NCBI RefSeq assembly: GCF_004792695.1
Contig: NZ_SRXU01000001.1
Coordinates: forward strand, 744,001 to 808,000
Reading direction: 5' to 3'
Length of the DNA stretch: 64,000 nt
Source: Sphingomonas naasensis
GTDB lineage: Bacteria; Pseudomonadota; Alphaproteobacteria; Sphingomonadales; Sphingomonadaceae
A model generated the notes under the pieces. The model did not search any database, was not told the DNA's origin, and saw only the letters and a list, made by a program, of their open reading frames with translations. The translations under genes and the position numbers were made by a program. Numbering within the stretch: position 1 is the stretch's first letter; each line of letters begins with the position of its first letter. Positions 1 through 10,000 of the stretch are shown in pieces.

Positions 1-1892
1 GAATAGGCGAAGCCGGTGAATCCCTTGCCCGAACTGTCGGGCTTTCCGCCGGTGTTCACCCAGGCGAGGAAGCGGCTGTAGATATAGGCCTGCAGATATT
101 CGGTCGATCCGGTATAGGAGGTCGCCGATTGGCCGACCAGCTTCGACGACACGGGAATCGCGAAGTCGCGGAAGGTCTTGCCGATGTCCTCATAGGCATA
201 GAAAAACATGCCCTTCGCTTCCCACTTGGCGACTTCCTTGGGATTGCGAATCTTGTTCTGCTGCTCGGGCGCGATCTTGCCGTCCTTGTAGGTATACCAT
301 TTCAGCCCGTTGAAGCTGAGCGGCGAGAGTGCGGCGGTGGCGTCGAGAATGCCCCAGCCATAGACGGGATCGACCCCCGGCGCGCCGACATCGCGCGCGG
401 ACTTGAGGATGATGTCGACGGTTTCGGCGGGATAGTTGGCGAGCCACGGCCAGCGATCGTGGATCAGCGCGATCGTGCCCGAGACCAGCGGCGCGGCGAA
501 CGAGGTGCCCGATTTGCGGGTAACGCCGCCCTGCCCGTCCGCAACGAGGATCAGCTCGCCCGGCGCGGTGACGAAGCGATATTTGAGCTTGTTGCCCTCG
601 GCACAGGCGGTGCCATTGGCGAGCAGGCACGCCTCGCCCGGCTGGTTCGAGAAGCTCGAGATGTTGCCGGCCGGATCGACCGAGCCGACGACGATCAGGT
701 TGGGATTGGTCGCGAAGTTCCAGTTGATGTTCTGGCGCTGCACGACGCCGTCATTGCCAGCGGCGACGACGAACACCGCGTTCTTCGTGGCGGCGGCGAC
801 CGCGGCGTCGCTGAACACGTCGTTCCAGCCCTGGTGCAGCGTCCAGCCCGGCACGCCCAACGACATATTGATGATGCTCGCGCCGTTCTGCGCCAGCATC
901 AGCACGCCGTTGCGGATGTCGCTCCAGCCGGCGGTGCCGGTCTCGTCGAACGGGTTGTAGGCGACCACCGAGGCCATCGGCGCGATGCCCATCACGCCCT
1001 TGCCGTCATGCGCCGCGATCATCAGGCTGGCGACGGCGGCGCCATGGCCGTTGCTGAAGCTCGAGATGCCGTCATATTTGGTGATGTTTCGCGTGCCGTC
1101 GCCGGTCACCGAGAAGTCGAGCAACCCGATGACGCTGTCGCGGCCCTCGCCGATCGTCTCGGTGATCGACGGGGTCCAGTGGATCGCGCTCATCCAGTGG
1201 TCGACATGGTCGGCCCCGGAAAAGTTCATCAGCCCATCATACCATTCGAGGAAGAAATGCTCGCGTTGATTGGCGTCGAGCCTGGCGAGGCTGGCGGGGT
1301 CCGAAAGACTGATGCCGTATTTGGCGAGCAGCGGATTGGCGAAGGCATCGGCGAACGACTTGCCGGTCTGCGCCTGCACCGCCGAGCCCCAGAAGCCCTG
1401 CGACTGATTGACCATGCCGCCCAGCATCGTCGCGAGCGTCGCATAATCCTGCGGCGCTTCCTCGAAAGTGCGGATGCTGCCCCAGAAAGTGCGGATGCTT
1501 CCCCACGACGCGCCGAGGTCGCCCGAGAAGGTGCGGATGCTTCCCCAGAGCGGCGTGATGCTGTTGGTGCCGCTGCCGTCGTTGAACGTGCGGATCGAGC
1601 CCCAGAACGCGTTGACGTCGCCCTCATAGGGATTCACGTCGCCCCAGAAGGTGCGGATGCTTCCCCAGAGCGGGCTCGACTCGCCCCAGAAGGTGCGGAT
1701 GCTGCCCCATTTGGGCTCGACGGTGCCGCTGAGCGGCTTGACCGGTTGGGCGGAGGGCGTCGGGGTCGCAGCAGGGGTCGGCGCGGGCGCAGGCGCGGTC
1801 TGCGCCACCGCGGCCAGCGGTGCGAACGATGCCGCCGGAGCGGCCAGTGCAGTCGCGAGCAAGATGCTGCGAGCCATTCGGAACGACGTCAT
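1..1892 (-). CDS. S8 (subtilisin-like) serine peptidase with WGSIRTF repeats, 3' end outside window
   Basis: Exported subtilase; about 630 residues are visible and the C-terminus lies beyond the window edge. A Sec-type signal (residues 1-31, ending AVAQ) is followed by a Pro/Ala/Thr linker. Six copies of WGSIRTF follow (about residues 62-143). The peptidase domain (about 250-525) shows the whole catalytic set: Asp259 in LLDFS, His283 in NGHGAA, oxyanion Asn380 in AAGNDG and Ser464 in GTSFAAP. The ATG at 1892 has a G-rich Shine-Dalgarno tract about 7 bases upstream; an in-frame ATG at 1907 is the alternative. Sphingomonad subtilases often end in an autotransporter barrel, but that part cannot be seen here. 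The substrate is unknown. The peptidase call is secure; the role of the repeat is not known. Confidence 0.93.
   Translation of the reverse strand, partial: MTSFRMARSILLATALAAPAASFAPLAAVAQTAPAPAPTPAATPTPSAQPVKPLSGTVEPKWGSIRTFWGESSPLWGSIRTFWGDVNPYEGDVNAFWGSIRTFNDGSGTNSITPLWGSIRTFSGDLGASWGSIRTFWGSIRTFEEAPQDYATLATMLGGMVNQSQGFWGSAVQAQTGKSFADAFANPLLAKYGISLSDPASLARLDANQREHFFLEWYDGLMNFSGADHVDHWMSAIHWTPSITETIGEGRDSVIGLLDFSVTGDGTRNITKYDGISSFSNGHGAAVASLMIAAHDGKGVMGIAPMASVVAYNPFDETGTAGWSDIRNGVLMLAQNGASIINMSLGVPGWTLHQGWNDVFSDAAVAAATKNAVFVVAAGNDGVVQRQNINWNFATNPNLIVVGSVDPAGNISSFSNQPGEACLLANGTACAEGNKLKYRFVTAPGELILVADGQGGVTRKSGTSFAAPLVSGTIALIHDRWPWLANYPAETVDIILKSARDVGAPGVDPVYGWGILDATAALSPLSFNGLKWYTYKDGKIAPEQQNKIRNPKEVAKWEAKGMFFYAYEDIGKTFRDFAIPVSSKLVGQSATSYTGSTEYLQAYIYSRFLAWVNTGGKPDSSGKGFTGFAY
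1464..1709 (-). repeat. Six WGSIRTF heptapeptide repeats in the S8 peptidase
   Basis: The coding sequence holds six copies of a WGSIRTF unit at residues 62-68, 76-82, 97-103, 116-122, 130-136 and 137-143, several extended to WGSIRTFWG. Spacers are 0 to 14 residues, and the last two copies are directly tandem. The DNA copies are also highly similar, which suggests recent duplication. The tract lies between the signal peptide and the catalytic domain, where a subtilase propeptide would normally be. Confidence 0.9.
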
Positions 1893-2026
1893 ATTCTGCC
1901 CCCGCATTCGGGTCAGCAGCCCCCTGAAGCCACCGATCTATCCATCCGGCGTACAACGGTTCCGGTGAGTCAGATCGCAACGGAGATCGTGAAATTCGCG
2001 TTAGGGAGATAAATACGGAGGCGTTT

Positions 2027-3571
2027 TCAGCCGTTTCCGAACAGCGGCCATTGGCCGCCGACGCTGCCTTCGGCGAGCCGCCGCACGCGTTCTTCATCGC
2101 CGAGAAATGCCGTCAAGGCGTCGAGCGCGATCGGCGGCGAGATGAAATAGCCCTGGAGCATGTCGCATCCCATGATCCGCAGCAGCGACAGCGCCATCGC
2201 GTCGTCGACGCCCTCGGCGGTCACTTCCATCTCGAGCGCGTGCGCGAGATCGATCGACGAGCGCACCAGCAGCGGATCGCGGTGGCTCTCGGTGAGCCCG
2301 CTGACGAACATCTTGTCGATCTTGAGTTCGTGCGCGGGAAGCTGCTTGAGATACGCCAGCGACGACAGCCCCGAGCCGTAATCGTCGATCGCGATACGGA
2401 TCCCGGCCTGGGTGAAATCGCGCAGATTGGCCAGCGCTGCATCGGGATCGTCGATCACCGCGGTCTCGGTGATCTCGAACCCGATCCGCCCCACTGCGGT
2501 CGCGACCAGATCGAGCGCGGTGCGCGCAAAGTCGCGATCGGGCAGCAGATGGCCTGAGATATTGACCGAGATATCGATCTCATACCCCTGATCGAGCAGC
2601 GTTTTCTGATCCCGAATTGCCCGCGCGATACCCCATTCGGTCAATTCGCGGATCGTCCCGGTTTCCTCGGCGAGCGAGATGAAGCGATCGGTGGGCACCA
2701 ACCCCAGCCCGGGTCGCGTCCAGCGCGCCAGCGCCTCGACTGCACGGATCGTATTGCTGCGCGCCTCGAGCTTGGGTTGATAATGGAGCTCGACCTCGCC
2801 CGCCGCGAGCGCCTTGGGCAGCGCTCGCATCAGCTCGAGATCGGCCATGCTGTTGTGGACGAGGATATCGGCGTCGGCGAAGCACACCTTGACCCGCGCC
2901 GCCTTGGCCGCCGCGAGCGCCGCCGCGGCCTGATCGACCAGCTCGTCGCGGATCGAGCTGGTGCCGGCATCGGCGAAGCCGATCGCGACGGTGAGATCGA
3001 AGACATAGTCCTCGATCGTCAGCCGGCGCTCGAGCGTCTCGATCGCTGCGATCAGCCGCAGCTGGGCCTCGCCGGCGCTCGCCGCCTTGAACGCGAATTC
3101 GAAAGTGGTGCGGCCGATGCGGCCGATCTCGGCATCCGCGATCGTCGCGGGCACACGCCGTGCGAGCGTGGCGAGAAGCTGGTTGGCGAGGCTGTAGCCG
3201 ATGCTCTGGCGCAGCGTGGCGAAGCGATCGACCTCGACCACCGCGACGAAGGTCGTGCCCGCTCCATCCTGCGCCGGCGCCTCCTTGCGCAGCGCGTTGA
3301 ACATCGCCCGTTCCTGCGGCGCGGCGCGATCCCAGTCATAGGAGCCGGCCTCGATTTCGGCGAGCGCGGCGTTGAAGCGGCTGACGAAGCGCGCGTCGCG
3401 CCCCGAGAATCCCGGCTCGAGGCGAACCCCCGCCTCGCCCTGTCGCACACGCTCGAGCGCCGCGTCGATCTCGACGAAGCTCGGCTTCGCACGGCCGCGC
3501 ACCAACGCAAGCGCAACCGCCACGCAAAACGCCATCGCGAGCATCACGAGCGGGTGGGCAGCCCAGTCCAT
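2027..3571 (-). CDS. EAL-domain c-di-GMP phosphodiesterase with degenerate GGDEF domain
   Basis: A 514-residue protein with one N-terminal membrane segment (about residues 8-24). A GGDEF-like domain (about 105-235) is followed by an EAL domain (about 245-495). The EAL half keeps the hallmarks of an active c-di-GMP phosphodiesterase: the EAL signature in VEALARW, SVNIS, the loop-6 motif DDYGSG and EGVD. In the GGDEF half the signature is replaced by GRTTFEF, so cyclase activity is unlikely; it may be a regulatory or GTP-sensing module. It is a single gene between unrelated neighbours. Substrate turnover is inferred from motifs only. Confidence 0.92.
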   Translation of the reverse strand: MDWAAHPLVMLAMAFCVAVALALVRGRAKPSFVEIDAALERVRQGEAGVRLEPGFSGRDARFVSRFNAALAEIEAGSYDWDRAAPQERAMFNALRKEAPAQDGAGTTFVAVVEVDRFATLRQSIGYSLANQLLATLARRVPATIADAEIGRIGRTTFEFAFKAASAGEAQLRLIAAIETLERRLTIEDYVFDLTVAIGFADAGTSSIRDELVDQAAAALAAAKAARVKVCFADADILVHNSMADLELMRALPKALAAGEVELHYQPKLEARSNTIRAVEALARWTRPGLGLVPTDRFISLAEETGTIRELTEWGIARAIRDQKTLLDQGYEIDISVNISGHLLPDRDFARTALDLVATAVGRIGFEITETAVIDDPDAALANLRDFTQAGIRIAIDDYGSGLSSLAYLKQLPAHELKIDKMFVSGLTESHRDPLLVRSSIDLAHALEMEVTAEGVDDAMALSLLRIMGCDMLQGYFISPPIALDALTAFLGDEERVRRLAEGSVGGQWPLFGNG

Positions 3572-3643
3572 GCTGGCCTTCTACGCCCAAGGCGTGAAAC
3601 AAGCGTAACCGACCGCAGTGGAAGTGCTTGTTTTTGCTGACGC

Positions 3644-5137
3644 TCAGCCATCGCTTGCAGCGCGGTAGCTGGCGAGGAATTGCTCGTGCGAAGGCATGCG
3701 CGCGACCGCCGCGTCGATATTGCCCTTGAGCGTGGCCAGCGCCGCGCGCAGCGCGCCGGGATCCATCATCCGCGCCAGGCGATGATAGCTGCCGGGGCGG
3801 AGCCCTTGGCCGAGCAGCACCTGCACCCAGCTATCCACGCGGAACAGATCGTTTCCTTCTTGCCAGGCGTGCGCCGCCTCGCGGAACGAGGCCATGCGCT
3901 GCGCGAGCGAATCCGGGATCTCCATCTCCCGGCACCGCCGCCAGAAGGGTGAATCGTCGCGCTCGGTCAGATGATAGTGGAGCGTGATGAAGTCGCGAAT
4001 GCCCTCGATTTCGTGGCGCGACTGCTGGTTGAAGCGCTCGGCGAGCGCGGGCTGGCACCCGCCGAACGGGAATTCCTGAATCAGCCGCGTCACCGCGACC
4101 TTGACGAGGTGGATGCTCGTCGACTCGAGCGGCTCGATGAAACCGCTGGCGAGCCCAAGCGCGACGCAATTCTTGTTCCACACCTTGCGCCGGGCGCCGG
4201 TGCGATAGCGGATGAGCCGAGGTTCGGTTAGAGCTTCACCATCTATATCGTTGAGAAGCTTTAATCTTGCTTGCTCATCGGACATGAGATCGCTGCTAAA
4301 GACGATGCCGTTGCCGACGCGATGCTGGAGCGGGATCCGCCAGCGCCAGCCGCCTTCATGTGCGATCGCGCGCGTATAGGGCGCCGCCGGCCCGGTCGCG
4401 CGCGTCTGCACAGCAAAAGCGCTGTTAGTTGCGAGATATCGCGTCCAATCCTCATATCCTGTCTGAAGTGTTTGCTCGATCAGCATGGCGCGGAAGCCGG
4501 TGCAATCGAGGAACAGATCGCCTTCGACGCGCTGGCCCGATTCGAGCGCGAGCGCTGTGAGGAAGCCGCTCTCGGGATCCTGCTCGACCCGCGCGATCTT
4601 GCCTTCGACCCGACGAACCCCCGCCGGCTCGGCGAGCCCGCGCAGAAACCGCGCATAGAGCGTGGCGTCGAGGTGATAGGCATAGTTGATCGGGAAATTG
4701 TCGCCCTTGAAGAACTTGCCGGCCTCGGCCGCCTGCAGCTCGAAGCAATAGTCAGCGAGGCTGCCGCCAAAGCCCTGGCGCTGCGCCTCGAGCCAGAAAT
4801 GGTGGAAGTCCGCCATCCAGGTCGATCGCTTGCCGATCTCGCCGAAGCTGTGGACATAGCGATCGCCGGCCCGGCCCCAATTTTCGAAAACGATGCCGAG
4901 CTTGAAGGTTGCCTGGGTGGCGCGCATGAACGCCGGCTCGTTGATCGTCAGCAACTCGTGGAAGCTGCGCGAGGTGGGGATCGTCGATTCGCCCACGCCC
5001 ACCGTGCCGATCTCGTCGGACTCGACGAGCGTGATGTCGAGCAACGGCCCGAGATGCTTGACCAACGCCGCCGCGGCGACCCAGCCGGCGGTGCCGCCGC
5101 CCGCGATGACGACGCGTTTGACGGCGGGTTCGGTCAT
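3644..5137 (-). CDS. Flavin-dependent (tryptophan) halogenase family protein
   Basis: A 497-residue member of the Trp_halogenase family (PrnA/RebH-like), which uses FADH2, O2 and halide to halogenate electron-rich rings such as indoles. It has the FAD motif GGGTAGW (residues 13-19), a family lysine in ATQATFKLG (Lys79, matching the catalytic Lys of PrnA and RebH), the WRWRIP motif that blocks monooxygenase activity, and [10 protein letters not shown]. The ATG at 5137 overlaps the upstream cupin stop codon (ATGA), so the pair is translationally coupled. No flavin reductase is nearby. Longer upstream frames run into the cupin gene and were rejected. The true substrate is unknown; linkage to a TBDR suggests an imported or surface compound. 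Confidence 0.9.
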   Translation of the reverse strand: MTEPAVKRVVIAGGGTAGWVAAAALVKHLGPLLDITLVESDEIGTVGVGESTIPTSRSFHELLTINEPAFMRATQATFKLGIVFENWGRAGDRYVHSFGEIGKRSTWMADFHHFWLEAQRQGFGGSLADYCFELQAAEAGKFFKGDNFPINYAYHLDATLYARFLRGLAEPAGVRRVEGKIARVEQDPESGFLTALALESGQRVEGDLFLDCTGFRAMLIEQTLQTGYEDWTRYLATNSAFAVQTRATGPAAPYTRAIAHEGGWRWRIPLQHRVGNGIVFSSDLMSDEQARLKLLNDIDGEALTEPRLIRYRTGARRKVWNKNCVALGLASGFIEPLESTSIHLVKVAVTRLIQEFPFGGCQPALAERFNQQSRHEIEGIRDFITLHYHLTERDDSPFWRRCREMEIPDSLAQRMASFREAAHAWQEGNDLFRVDSWVQVLLGQGLRPGSYHRLARMMDPGALRAALATLKGNIDAAVARMPSHEQFLASYRAASDG

Positions 5138-6165
5138 CGGTTCAGCCTGTTCAGGAGTTGCGCGCGCAGCCGGCGCGCCTTCATCTCGTCGAGCGTGCCA
5201 AGCGCTCCGCGGGCATGTTCGGGCAGATGCGCGCCGGCGCGATCGGCCGCGCCGAACACGTAATAGTCGAACAGCGCCTGCCAGCCGCGCTTCTCGGCTT
5301 CTGGCCGGTCGCGCAGACTGAGCAACGCATGGAGCAACGTGTTCTGCGGGGTATCCATGAAGCCCGGCGCGGTGTTCCACCAATAGTTGATCATCGCGTT
5401 GAACGGATCGCGCGCATCGACCTGGTGCCACCACAGGGCCGGATAGAAGAGCACGTCCCCCGGATCGAGCTCGGCGACCTGCGCGGCAGCCAGCGCTTCG
5501 CGAAAGCGCGGATAGCGGTCGAAATCGGGATCGCGGAAATCGACCATCGTCACCACCTGCCCGCCCGGCGTCGGCTCGAGCGGGCCGGGATAGAGATTGG
5601 CGACCTGCCCGGGCGGAAACAGCGTGAACCGCCGCCGCCCGACCATGCAGCAGGCGAGGTTGTTCGACATGTCGTAATGGGCGGCGGCCGTGGTGCGGTT
5701 GCCGATCCAGATGCTCACCAGCGGCGGATGCGCCGCGAACATCGGATCGTTCAGGACGAGCCCGTTCTCCGCCCCCAGCCCCGGCAAATAGCCTTCCAGA
5801 TCGGTCGAGCCGACATAGAAGGAGGGCGGGCTCTTTTCGCCCAGATGCGCGCGGACGCGCTCGAGAAACTCCGTCAGCCGGACGCGCTCGCTGGCGAAGT
5901 TGAGCGCCGTCATGGCGTCATCATAGCCGAAGCGCCCGCCAATCTCCGGCGCGCCGGTGAAGCCGGTGATCGGCTTGCCGCCATCGAAGCCCGCGAGATA
6001 GGCGATCGCGGCCTCGGCCCCCTCGCGCCCGCGCCGGACCAGCGGCCAATCGCGCGCGACGCCTTTGAGGATCACCGGCTCCTGCGCCTCGAGCATCGCC
6101 GCATAGGGGATGGCATCGGGCGCGACGCCCTCGATCACCCGGGTCTTGCGGGCGATTTCGATCAC
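5134..6165 (-). CDS. Cupin-like / JmjC-type Fe(II)-2-oxoglutarate oxygenase family protein
   Basis: A 343-residue protein of the Cupin_8 (JmjC-like, FIH-type) family. The metal triad is visible: His163 and Asp165 in AAHYDMS and His247 in WWHQVD, with a typical double-stranded beta-helix between them (RRRFTLFPP; GDVLFYPALWW). Such enzymes hydroxylate proteins or small molecules using iron and 2-oxoglutarate. The start is GTG at 6165, overlapping the SapC stop as GTGA, and its own stop overlaps the halogenase start as ATGA. It is the middle gene of a coupled SapC-cupin-halogenase trio. The substrate is not known. Confidence 0.87.
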   Translation of the reverse strand: MIEIARKTRVIEGVAPDAIPYAAMLEAQEPVILKGVARDWPLVRRGREGAEAAIAYLAGFDGGKPITGFTGAPEIGGRFGYDDAMTALNFASERVRLTEFLERVRAHLGEKSPPSFYVGSTDLEGYLPGLGAENGLVLNDPMFAAHPPLVSIWIGNRTTAAAHYDMSNNLACCMVGRRRFTLFPPGQVANLYPGPLEPTPGGQVVTMVDFRDPDFDRYPRFREALAAAQVAELDPGDVLFYPALWWHQVDARDPFNAMINYWWNTAPGFMDTPQNTLLHALLSLRDRPEAEKRGWQALFDYYVFGAADRAGAHLPEHARGALGTLDEMKARRLRAQLLNRLNR

Positions 6166-6878
6166 CCGGCGCGACCGCGCGCGAGCTTGCGCTCGATCAG
6201 CCGGTTCACGTTCGCCGTCGAGGCGACGATCAGGAAGGCGGGATAGAGGAAGCCCGCGCGATGCAGCGCATCGAGCGCGGCGCCGTCGAGCGCGCCAAGC
6301 CGCTCGGCCGAGATCGTGCTGAAATCGCCGAGCTCATAGCTCTCGGTGTCGCTGAGCTGGACCTGCACCGCGACGGGCTCGATCAGCCCGGCATCCTCGA
6401 ATGCCTCGAACATCGGGCGGATCAGATCGAGCCCGGCATAGATCGTCCGCAACACGCCGGCGACATGCTCGAGATAGGGCGCGTTGCCGCCATGCGGCAG
6501 GAACAACGGCTGGCCCTCCCCGTCGCCGCGGCCCACGCGCGCATGCTCGATGTCGATATGGATCATCGGATCGCCACCCTCTTCGCCCATCCCGATGGCG
6601 AAGGGTCCGCGCTGTTGCGCCGCGGGAACATAGCCTGCCTGCCAGCCGGCATCGTCGAGGAAGAGATTCTCGTCGCGATCGAGCCCGAGCAGCGCTACCG
6701 CCTGATAGTCGTCGCTCGCATCACGTATGAAGAATATCGGATATTCCCGCTGAATTTCCTCGAACTCAGTCGGGAAGATCAGCACCTGATTGACCGCGTC
6801 GCCAAACTCGGCGGCGTGCCGCGTGATCACCCGCAGATCGTGGTGATCGACATTGTTGAGCTGTACCGTTCTGGCCAT
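6162..6878 (-). CDS. SapC family protein
   Basis: A 238-residue protein of the SapC family, named after a Campylobacter S-layer-associated protein. The N-terminal block (MARTVQLNNVDHHDL, then FPTEFEEIQREYPIFF and AVALLGLDRDENLF) is characteristic. It has no signal peptide. The biochemical role is unknown; in this group of bacteria it recurs beside TBDRs and halogenases. The ATG at 6878 begins the recognisable family N-terminus. An upstream extension with no family similarity was discarded. It is the first gene after the TBDR, from which it is separated by 125 bases holding a hairpin terminator, so its expression may depend on read-through. Confidence 0.85.
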   Translation of the reverse strand: MARTVQLNNVDHHDLRVITRHAAEFGDAVNQVLIFPTEFEEIQREYPIFFIRDASDDYQAVALLGLDRDENLFLDDAGWQAGYVPAAQQRGPFAIGMGEEGGDPMIHIDIEHARVGRGDGEGQPLFLPHGGNAPYLEHVAGVLRTIYAGLDLIRPMFEAFEDAGLIEPVAVQVQLSDTESYELGDFSTISAERLGALDGAALDALHRAGFLYPAFLIVASTANVNRLIERKLARGRAG

Positions 6879-6944
6879 CTGCGCGCTCCGGGCAATACCG
6901 CCCGATGATGAAACAAAGCGCCGGCGCACTCAACCGGCGGTCAG

Positions 6945-6972
6945 GAAAAGGGCCGCTGCGAACAGCGGCCCT
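6945..6972 (-). terminator. Rho-independent-type terminator or attenuator after the TBDR gene
   Basis: A perfect 10-bp stem (AGGGCCGCTG at 6949-6958 paired with 6963-6972) closes a TTCG tetraloop on the minus strand. A CCTTTTCC stretch follows in the direction of transcription. It sits about 30 bases after the TBDR stop and before the SapC start. It would end most TBDR transcripts and let a fraction read into SapC-cupin-halogenase. Confidence 0.75.
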
Positions 6973-7003
6973 CTCCCCCTTTTATCCAGACAGGGCTGGA
7001 TGG

Positions 7004-10000
7004 TCAGAAGCGGAACCGCGCGCCCAGCAGGTAACGCGGCTTGAGTTCCTGTGCGAAGTACAGGTTGGTCTCGGTACGGCCATAGGTCCGCACCGCCTCG
7101 CTCGTCAGGTTGATGCCTTCGAACGAGAGCGCGATGTTGTCGGTGATATCCCAGCTGACATTGACGTCGAGCGTTCCGAACGGCGCGACGAACACGGGGT
7201 TGCGGTTCGAGCCGTCACGGTTGGTCGCCGACAGATATTTGTCGCGCCAGTTATAGGCGACGCGCGCGGAGATCCCGCCCTTGTCGTAGATCGCCGTGAT
7301 GTTGAAGCTGTCGCTCAACCCGAGCAGCGCGAACTGATCGATCGCGGGATCGGCGCCCGGATCGATGTGCACGTCGCCACGCACGATCGTGTACGACCCC
7401 GCGACACCGAAGCCGGTCTGACCGAAGAAGTAGGATCCGGCCAGCTCGAAGCCGTGGATCTTGGCCTCGCGGTTGTTGATCGGCTGCGTGATCACGAAGT
7501 TGAACAACGGATCGTTGGCGTCCGCGGTGATGTCGACGGCGGCGAGCACCGAGTCGACAAAGCCCTGGTTGAGATCGCCGCTCGGGCCGCGGTTCGCCTG
7601 GAACTGCGTGGTCGCGGCACCGACATTGCCGTTGTTCTGGATGATCAGCGCGGTCATCGTGAACAGGTTCACGTCGCTCAGATTGGCGCCGATCCCACCC
7701 AACGCGGTCCGTGCGGTCCCCGAACGGCTGCCCGCCGCCCCTGAGCTCGGATCGCGCAGGCCGAACAGATTGCCCCGAGACTGGCCGCTGCCGACGAAGT
7801 TGCGGACATTCTTGTAGAAGAAGCCTGCCGATACATAGCTCGACGGCGCGAAATACCATTCGAGCGACAGATCGAGATTGTCCGACAGCAATGGCTGGAG
7901 GTTCGGGTTTCCGGTCGATCCGGTCGCCTCGCCCCCCACCGCGATCGGTCGGCCCGGCGCATTTGCCGTCTCGGACACGAACAGATTGCCGTATTCGGGC
8001 CGTGCGAGCGTGCGGCTGAACGAGAGACGGCCCTTGAGATTCTCGACCGGCTCGATCGAGAAGTCGAAGGCCGGCAGGAAGTTCGAGTAGGAACCCGTGC
8101 CGTTGCGCTCCACCGGCGCGGTGGTGAAGCTGAGGATGCGACTGAAGTCGTTATCGGCGGTCCACCGGATCGCCGAGGGCGGCACGACGCGCGCGTAGGA
8201 TGCGACATCGGTCTTCTCGTAGCGGACCCCGGCGACCATGTTCGTCTTCATGCCCCCGATCTCGCCTTCCCAGGTGATCTGACCGAAGACCGACCAGGTC
8301 TTCTCGTGCACGCGATCATAGTCATTGCCGGTCACGTCGATCGGTCGACCGGCCTGCACCCCGGCGAGGACCGGATTGCTGTCGGCCGCGTAGGCGGGCG
8401 ATAGCGCGTTGTACAAATCGACCGCATTGCCGCGGAACGCGACCAGCGAGGCCCCGGTCGCGCCGGGATCGAAATGGTCGAACTTGCAGGTGAGGCAGAA
8501 TTGCTCGACCAGCCCCGGCGCGAGCGAGTTGACGTCGCCCGGATAGGTGATGCCCCAGTCGCCCAGCGTCTGCTGGGTCTGGATACGCGCGCTGGTCATC
8601 TCGGAGTCGATATAGCTGCCGCCGAAATCGAACCGGCTGCCACCGCCCGCATCCCAGCCCATTTCGAGCCGGGCTTCCTTGATCCGCTGCCGCTGTGACG
8701 AGGCGTTGGTGCGCGCGACTTGGCTACCGAGGTCGCCGAGATCGAGCTGGCCGTTATTGTTGCCGCGCAACGCGTCGTTGATCACGATCGACTGGACCGG
8801 GATCTCGCCGCTGAAGTCGACCGAGTGCGAGGCGATCACCGGCGCGCCGATGCTGACCAGCGTCGCGCTGGTGCCGTTCGGAGCATCCGGATCGCTTCGC
8901 GCGGTCGAGATATGGCCGTCGAGCTTGACCGAGAAGGTGTCGGTCGCGTCCCAGGCGAGGTTGAGGCCATAGGATTCGAGCTTGTCCTTGGTCGCGCGAT
9001 ATTGCTGCTCGAAGCCGGTGTCCTTCACCCCGGCGATGGTCTCCTGAAGGAACTCGGTGGTCGAGACCACGTCGTTGCCGTCGAAGCGGACCTGGTTGAA
9101 CGGGCGGTTGAACCAGTTGGTCTGGTCGCTGCGCGCCTCGTTGCTCTTGTTCTGCACCCACAGCGCGTCGCCGGTGATCGTCAGTCCGTCGACCGGGCGG
9201 AATTGCAGCACGCCGGAGAAGTTGATGCGCTCGCGCTCGGATTCGGAGAAGTGATAGCGGCTGTCGTTGGGGACCGCGATCAGATCGTCCGCGGCAGGCG
9301 CGTTGGTGACCTGGGTGGTGCCGTCGGTGCGGACATAGGTGCCCGGCGCGAGGAAGGTGCTGCCGCGCATGATGTTCCATGCGTTCGAGGTCGCGCTCGC
9401 CGCCGCGCTGTCGCGCCGCTGGTACGAGCCGAACAGCGAGACGCCGACCGTGTCGAGCTCGTTCGACCAGCTGAGCAGGCCCGAGACCTCGGGAGTGACC
9501 TTGTTGCCGCGATCGACGCTCGAGTCGATCACTGCCTTGGCGCCGATGCTGCCCCGGATACCGCTCTCGCTGCCGTCGAGCGGGCGGCGGGTCACGACAT
9601 TGACCGTCGCGCCGATGCCGCCCGAGGGGATCGCCGCGCGGCCGGTCTTGTAGACCTCGAGCCGGCTGACGCCTTCCGAGGCGAGGTTGGAGAAGTCGAA
9701 CGCGCGGCTGGTGGCGCGGCCGAAATCGACGCTCTGATCGCCGCCGACCGCGACGACGTTCGCCGCCGGCATGGTGCGGCCGTTGAGGGTGACGAGGTTG
9801 AACGCGGCGCCGAAGCCGCGCGCGGTGACTTCCGAGCCCTCGCCGTTGACGCGGTTGATCGAGACGCCGGGGATGCGCTGGAGCGATTCGGCGAGGTTGG
9901 TGTCGGGGAACTTGCCGATGTCCTCGGCCGAGATCGCGTCGACGACGCCGCTCGAATTGCGCTTGATGTCGATCGCGCGATCGAGCGAGGCGCGGATGCC

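Noticed and set aside
129..2012. Long open frame on the plus strand opposite the S8 peptidase
   Set aside because: It is antisense to a gene with a full catalytic set and signal peptide. The translation is Arg/Ala/Asp-rich with no known motif, which is usual for reverse frames of GC-rich genes. The same applies to the long reverse frames at 8720-10105, 10388-12196, 12094-13527, 13313-15148, 22619-23887, 27630-30836, 35483-37174, 58735-60609 and 61679-63832.
3571..3643. Promoter or terminator between halogenase end and EAL gene
   Set aside because: The 72-base gap shows no clear hairpin or repeated motif.
5138..5434. 98-residue N-terminal extension of the 3.6-kb halogenase
   Set aside because: The extension is the cupin gene read in another frame. 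The family N-terminus with the FAD motif begins at the ATG at 5137, which overlaps the cupin stop. Similar extensions at 26124-26450, 27632-27895, 30723-30791, 33759-34256 and 63683-63997 were removed for the same reason.
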